From JAUPKT01 sp964427855 (lineage in GTDB: Bacteria > Desulfobacterota > Desulfomonilia > Desulfomonilales > Desulfomonilaceae), in NCBI GenBank assembly GCA_964427855.1, contig CAYRVH010000058.1, positions 1-19,663 on the forward strand: DNA of 19,663 nucleotides, read 5' to 3'. Positions 15,829 to 19,663 of this stretch are shown here, piece after piece. Under the pieces are notes generated by a model. That model had not been told where the DNA came from. It was given only the letters and a program-made list of their open reading frames with translations, and made no database searches. The position numbers and the translations under genes were made by a program. How positions within the stretch are numbered: the stretch's first letter is position 1; each line of letters begins with the position of its first letter.

Positions 15829-15838
15829 ACATCCTAAT

Positions 15839-17284
15839 ATGAATGAGGGAAAAATTGTTCAAGTAATCGGTCCCGTCGTTGACGTGGAGTTCCCAGAACA
15901 CTGTTTGCCGGCAATATACAACTGCCTGCTCATTACAAATCCAGCCATCAGCGACCAGCCGGATAACCTTGTGGTCGAAGTCGCTCAACATCTTGGCGAC
16001 AACACGGTGAGGACTATCGCCATGGATAGCACGGACGGGCTCGTGCGCGGGATGAAGGTGAAAGATACAGGCGCGCCCATAAAGGTGCCTGTGGGTAAGG
16101 GAGTCCTCGGCAGGATCATGAATGTGGTCGGTCGTCCTGTGGACGAAGGAGGCCCCATAGTCACCGAGGAAACCAGACCAATTCACAAGCCTGCGCCTTC
16201 CTTCGAAGAGCAAGTGACGCAAATATCCATTCAAGAAACAGGCATTAAAGTAGTCGATCTTATCGCCCCGTTCATGAGGGGGGGCAAGATCGGATTCTTC
16301 GGCGGCGCTGGCGTGGGCAAGACGGTCTTCATGATGGAGATTATCAACAACATCGCCAAACAATTCGGCGGAACATCAGTGTTTGCAGGCGTTGGCGAGC
16401 GCTCGAGAGAAGGCAACGACCTTTACCTCGAAATGGGAGGGGTGTTGCCGGGGCAGAAGAAGCCCGAAGGAGAGCGTGTCATCGATCGTGCGGCGCTGAT
16501 TTACGGGCAAATGAACGAACCGCCTGGCGCACGGGCGAGGGTAGCCTTGACCGCCCTGACCGTCGCGGAATATTTCCGCGATGAGCAGGGGCTTGACGTC
16601 ATGCTCTTTATCGACAACATCTTTCGGTTCACACAGGCGGGTTCGGAGGTGTCGGCGCTCCTCGGGCGAATGCCTTCAGCGGTCGGTTATCAGCCTACGC
16701 TTGGTACAGACATGGGAGAATTGCAGGAAAGGATCTGCTCGACCAAAAACGGTTCCATCACCGCTGTGGAATGCATCTACGTGCCTGCGGACGACTTGAC
16801 AGACCCTGCTCCCGCAACCACGTTCGCGCACCTCGATGGAACGGTGGTGTTGTCTCGCCAGGTGGCCGAGCTTGGAATTTATCCGGCCGTGGACCCTCTC
16901 GATTCGACGTCCCGCATCCTCGACCCACGAGTACTGGGCGAGGAGCATTATCGGGTAGCTCGACAAGTCCAGTTGGTCCTCCAGAGATACAAAGACCTCC
17001 AAGACATTATCGCCATTCTGGGAATGGACGAATTGTCCGAAGACGACAAACTGGTGGTGGCCAGAGCCAGAAAAATACAGCGATTCCTCTCGCAACCGTT
17101 CTTTGTCGCTCAAGAATTTACGGGGACGCCCGGAAAGTATGTGAAGATCCAAGATACGGTCGCCGGGTTCAAGGAGATTGTCGAAGGTAGATGTGACGAT
17201 ATACCCGAGCAGGCGTTTTACATGGTCGGCGACCTGAGCGAGGTAAGGGCCAAGGCAGAGAAACTCGCAAGCGCAGCCGCTTAG
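15839..17284 (+). CDS. atpD: ATP synthase F1 subunit beta
   Basis: The 481-residue catalytic subunit has Walker A GGAGVGKT (155-162), GERSREGND with the catalytic Glu, Walker B MLFIDNIFRF, the signature PAVDPLDSTS and the C-terminal DELSEDD lever. It makes ATP from ADP and phosphate at the alpha/beta interfaces. The start is ATG 15839 behind AGGAGG (10-nt spacing); an in-frame ATG at 15815 lies in front of that site and would add a non-conserved leader. It is followed by atpC after 13 nt. Confidence 0.98.
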   Translation: MNEGKIVQVIGPVVDVEFPEHCLPAIYNCLLITNPAISDQPDNLVVEVAQHLGDNTVRTIAMDSTDGLVRGMKVKDTGAPIKVPVGKGVLGRIMNVVGRPVDEGGPIVTEETRPIHKPAPSFEEQVTQISIQETGIKVVDLIAPFMRGGKIGFFGGAGVGKTVFMMEIINNIAKQFGGTSVFAGVGERSREGNDLYLEMGGVLPGQKKPEGERVIDRAALIYGQMNEPPGARARVALTALTVAEYFRDEQGLDVMLFIDNIFRFTQAGSEVSALLGRMPSAVGYQPTLGTDMGELQERICSTKNGSITAVECIYVPADDLTDPAPATTFAHLDGTVVLSRQVAELGIYPAVDPLDSTSRILDPRVLGEEHYRVARQVQLVLQRYKDLQDIIAILGMDELSEDDKLVVARARKIQRFLSQPFFVAQEFTGTPGKYVKIQDTVAGFKEIVEGRCDDIPEQAFYMVGDLSEVRAKAEKLASAAA

Positions 17285-17297
17285 TGAGGAGAGATTC

Positions 17298-17711
17298 ATG
17301 GCCGAAAAGTTTAAAGTCGAACTAGTCACCCCTAAAGGTGTGGTGTTCAACAAAGAGGTGGAAGAGGTTATCGCGCCAGGAATTATGGGAGAATTTGGTG
17401 TACTCATCGGACATACTCCACTCTTGACGTTTATCAAACCTGGCGTCCTCTCATACCTCGAGAATAACACGTTCCACAAATTTGTCGTGGGATCGGGTTT
17501 TTGCGAAGTGCTGAAAGATTCCATGACAATCCTCGTGGACGAGGCCTACGGCAGCGAAGAAATCGATCCTGCCGAGGCCGCTGCCGAGGTGAGTTCCCTA
17601 GAAAAGGAGATAGCTCAAATAGACCCAGCAGCAGATCCAGAGAAACACAAACGGTATATGGACAAGCTGGCCCTCGCAAAAACCAAAGCGGCGCTTGGCG
17701 GTAGAGGCTGA
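17298..17711 (+). CDS. atpC: ATP synthase F1 subunit epsilon
   Basis: The product is 137 residues with the N-terminal beta-sandwich (about 1-88, including GIMGEFGVLIGHTPLL and the FCEV strand) and a C-terminal helical hairpin (about 95-137) of the regulatory type. Epsilon sits at the foot of the gamma shaft and can brake ATP hydrolysis. A strong GAGGAG precedes ATG 17298. It is the last gene of the operon; a terminator follows at 17749. Confidence 0.96.
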   Translation: MAEKFKVELVTPKGVVFNKEVEEVIAPGIMGEFGVLIGHTPLLTFIKPGVLSYLENNTFHKFVVGSGFCEVLKDSMTILVDEAYGSEEIDPAEAAAEVSSLEKEIAQIDPAADPEKHKRYMDKLALAKTKAALGGRG

Positions 17712-17748
17712 GCTGAAAAGATTTTATATTCCGATGGATACTAATCAC

Positions 17749-17796
17749 GAGGCGTTGGCTGGGAGCTGTGGCCGTCCGGCAACGCCTCTTTTGTTT
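17749..17796 (+). terminator. Intrinsic terminator of the atp operon
   Basis: GAGGCGTTG (17749-17757) pairs perfectly with CAACGCCTC (17780-17788), followed at once by TTTTGTTT. The loop is 22 nt and GC-rich. Its position 37 nt after atpC fits operon termination. It also argues against the in-frame GTG at 17768 as the start of the next gene, since that codon lies in the loop. Confidence 0.8.
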
Positions 17797-17833
17797 GTAC
17801 ACCCTTCGCATCTCTGTGCCATGGGGAGGCGCA

Positions 17834-18442
17834 TTGGAATTTTTCAGTGAAATCACCCGCGCCAAGATGCTTCTCGAACAAGGCAATATTGACTCCTGCC
17901 TGGATGTATTGGCGGCGTTGGGTGCAGATTACAGACGAGGAGCTCAATTTGTCGATCTGCTTGCCGATGCGTTTCTCGAGAAAGGTGATGTCCACGACTC
18001 TATCCGGTATAAAACCCTTTTCGAAATTTTGACAAAAGTCCTGGATTCTGTGGACAGCCACTTGGCGTCCCTCAGCGCAAGCCGTACGCACGGGGGGGCA
18101 TCTGCCTCCGGAGACTCTTCCATGCGGCAGTTACGGTCGCTGACGATTCCAACGGCGCCGGAGGACGAAGGAATGCACCAAGATCACGGATCCGGGTTCG
18201 TTTCTTCAGACGTCCTGCCAGTAACCTTGGCCATGGGCAAACAATTCCTCGCTCAGGGGCATTTCGATCTCGCCATCGAAGTGTTTGAGAGATTGCAGCA
18301 GCGTGATCCTACGGACCATGATCTGAACGATCTTCTCAACCGGGCGAAAGCTGGTAAAAAAAGAAAGACGGCCCTTTTTGTTCTGCGAAAATGGCTCAAG
18401 AATGTGGAGAACCTCAGGGCCCAACAAGAGGTGCTCCCATGA
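17834..18442 (+). CDS. Small TPR-like protein, function unknown
   Basis: The 202-residue product has an N-terminal helical pair (about 3-29, RAKMLLEQGNIDSCLDVLAALG) and a better TPR-like unit at about 131-160 (AMGKQFLAQGHFDLAIEVFERL, then DPTD). They are separated by a low-complexity Ser/Ala/Gly-rich linker (about 78-125). The C-terminus is basic (GKKRKTALFVLRKWLKN). No signal peptide or catalytic motif is seen, so a cytoplasmic scaffold or adaptor is plausible. I chose TTG 17834 because GGGGAGG lies 4 nt before it; the upstream GTG 17768 lies inside the atp terminator. Its end overlaps the peptidase gene by ATGA, so the two are probably translated together. I do not recognise a named gene. 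Confidence 0.75.
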   Translation: MEFFSEITRAKMLLEQGNIDSCLDVLAALGADYRRGAQFVDLLADAFLEKGDVHDSIRYKTLFEILTKVLDSVDSHLASLSASRTHGGASASGDSSMRQLRSLTIPTAPEDEGMHQDHGSGFVSSDVLPVTLAMGKQFLAQGHFDLAIEVFERLQQRDPTDHDLNDLLNRAKAGKKRKTALFVLRKWLKNVENLRAQQEVLP

Positions 18443-19527
18443 CCCACGGGCTTGAACGACTGGCAAAGTATATCCAGCGAAAGCGTCTGGATGCGGTCTT
18501 AATTAATTCTTCGGAACATCTTGTATCCTCCAATCTCAAATACGTCACGGGGTTCAGAGGGTCCGACGGGGCGGCGGTGATTACGCCGGTCGAACGTCAT
18601 TTGATCACGGACGGACGATACAAGCTTCAGGCGGAGCAGGAAGCGCCCGACTTCAAACTCCATATCACAAGGGACAAGACAGCCGCATTGGCGCGGCTGC
18701 TGGTTGCTCGGGGGCTCTATCGCCTTGCCATTGAGCCGTCCCGAATCACCCATGAGTTGATAACCAGCCTCTCGCGCAAGGTACCGAAACTTGTCCTGCG
18801 CCCCCTGGACAAGAAGTTTTTAGACCACTTTCGTATTCGCAAGACGCCTTCAGAGATAGAGCGCGTCAAGAAGGCTGCAGAGATTGCCTCTGAAGCTTGT
18901 CGCCGAGTTGTAGAAGAGGGTTTGGCGGGTAAAACGGAGCTGGAGATAGCGGGCAAACTGGAGCTCCTGTTTCGGATTCTGGGCGCCGACAGCCCGTCTT
19001 TTCCCACCATTGTTGCCTCGGGCGCAAGGAGCGCATTGCCGCACGCCGTTCCTACCACCAAGGTGATCCTTCCCGGCGATTTGACAATCCTCGACTTTGG
19101 CTGCACCCTGGACGGATACAGTTCCGATGAAACAGTGACCTGCGTCGTCGCTTTGTCTCCTACGCCGCTACAACAAACGATGCACGAGGTTGTCCGTGAA
19201 GCGCAACTGAGGGCCATAGAGAGCTTGCGCGTGGGCGTTGCAGTGCGCGCCGTGGACGAAGTTGCACGAAAATGCATTGCGGACGCCGGTTTTGGTAAAC
19301 ACTTTGTTCACGGTCTCGGGCATGGAGTAGGCCTTGAGGTCCATGAGCCGCCGTGGGTCACTCCGAGGGGCCGAGACGTGGTGGAGGAGGGCATGATATT
19401 GACCATCGAGCCCGGGATTTACATTGATGGAGTTGGGGGGGTGAGACTTGAAAGCCTCGTCGTCATGAACACGGACGGGCCGGTCATATTGTCACGAATG
19501 CCCAAGGACTTGATTTTAGTCAACTGA
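18439..19527 (+). CDS. M24-family Xaa-Pro peptidase (aminopeptidase P type)
   Basis: The 362-residue product has a creatinase/prolidase N-domain (about 5-130) and a pita-bread metallopeptidase domain (about 138-358). All five dinuclear metal ligands are visible: Asp219 (LDFGC), Asp230 (SSDET), His295 (HGLGHGVGLEVHE), Glu324 (TIEPGIY) and Glu338 (VRLES). The SALPHA motif contains His202. Such enzymes remove N-terminal residues before proline or split Xaa-Pro dipeptides in the cytoplasm. Whether this is PepP or PepQ in activity cannot be told from sequence alone. ATG 18439 overlaps the TPR gene stop and has GAGGTG upstream. It precedes efp, an arrangement common in many bacteria. Confidence 0.94.
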   Translation: MTHGLERLAKYIQRKRLDAVLINSSEHLVSSNLKYVTGFRGSDGAAVITPVERHLITDGRYKLQAEQEAPDFKLHITRDKTAALARLLVARGLYRLAIEPSRITHELITSLSRKVPKLVLRPLDKKFLDHFRIRKTPSEIERVKKAAEIASEACRRVVEEGLAGKTELEIAGKLELLFRILGADSPSFPTIVASGARSALPHAVPTTKVILPGDLTILDFGCTLDGYSSDETVTCVVALSPTPLQQTMHEVVREAQLRAIESLRVGVAVRAVDEVARKCIADAGFGKHFVHGLGHGVGLEVHEPPWVTPRGRDVVEEGMILTIEPGIYIDGVGGVRLESLVVMNTDGPVILSRMPKDLILVN

Positions 19528-19537
19528 TTAATATAAA
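19510..19537 (+). promoter_or_regulatory. Candidate efp promoter
   Basis: TTGATT (19510-19515) and TATAAA (19532-19537) have a 16-nt spacer, matching 4 of 6 and 5 of 6 of the sigma-70 boxes. The -35 overlaps the end of the peptidase gene. An AT-rich inverted repeat, AATATAA (19530-19536) with TTATATT (19547-19553), covers the -10 and the expected start site. Confidence 0.35.
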
Positions 19538-19625
19538 CTAAAAATCTTATATTGTCAGTAGGATTCATTTGAGCCGCTGCCTTGAGATCCATCCCCGGCG
19601 CCGCTCAACAAGCTCGGAGGACTGC

Positions 19626-19663
19626 ATGTATTCCACTCCTGATTTCAGAAAGGGCCTCAAAAT
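19626..19663 (+). CDS. efp: Elongation factor P (5' end only)
   Basis: Only 12 codons and two bases are in the window: MYSTPDFRKGLK followed by AT. This matches the well-conserved EF-P N-terminus (MYSTxDFRxGLKI). GGAGG lies 5 nt before ATG 19626. EF-P relieves ribosome stalling at polyproline. The Lys/Arg that carries the activating modification lies beyond the window edge. Its position after an M24 peptidase gene supports the call. Confidence 0.85.
   Translation, partial: MYSTPDFRKGLK

Noticed and set aside
17768..17833. GTG 17768 as start of the TPR-like gene
   Set aside because: It lies in the loop of the atp terminator and lacks a ribosome binding site, while TTG 17834 has GGGGAGG at good spacing.

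Overview
The window looks like a chromosomal segment of an anaerobic, respiring Desulfobacterota-type (former Deltaproteobacteria) bacterium. This is inferred from three things: multihaem c-type cytochromes with a Tat-type iron-sulfur protein; an ATP synthase cluster with paired b'/b genes and no a or c subunit genes; and the order mreBCD-mrdA-rodA-bactofilin-atp. No rRNA, marker database or search was available, so the taxonomy is a judgement, not a measurement. Protein identities come from motifs and remembered family features.

Region 1 (1-5274) is the accessory and most interesting part. Reading leftward are an octahaem cytochrome of the hydroxylamine oxidoreductase (HAO) family, a membrane-anchored tetrahaem cytochrome, and a Tat-exported 4Fe-4S protein that runs off the left edge. 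Together they look like the periplasmic side of a redox complex. Divergently, reading rightward, lie a membrane histidine kinase whose extracytoplasmic domain carries a c-type haem motif (DUF3365/Tll0287-like) and an overlapping OmpR-type response regulator. The 409-nt divergent spacer holds five TAAA-core direct repeats spaced 10-11 bp. That is the layout expected for tandem OmpR/PhoB-family sites, and it lies on the cytochrome side. The simplest reading is a haem- or redox-sensing two-component system controlling the cytochrome operon beside it.

Region 2 (5364-11576) is the rod-shape (elongasome) cluster: mreB, mreC, mreD, mrdA (PBP2), rodA and a bactofilin. mreC/mreD/mrdA are coupled by 4-nt overlaps. 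The sequence has two runs of N. One falls in mrdA where the KTG motif should be and shifts the frame. The other falls in rodA and keeps the frame.

Region 3 (11773-17711) is the F-type ATP synthase operon atpF'-atpF-atpH-atpA-atpG-atpD-atpC. An inverted repeat with an embedded TTGACA precedes it, and a clear intrinsic terminator at 17749-17796 ends it.

Region 4 (17834-19663) holds a small TPR-like protein gene coupled by ATGA overlap to an M24 (Xaa-Pro) peptidase gene, then the first 12 codons of efp (elongation factor P) at the right edge. No tRNA, rRNA, CRISPR array, insertion sequence or prophage gene was seen.
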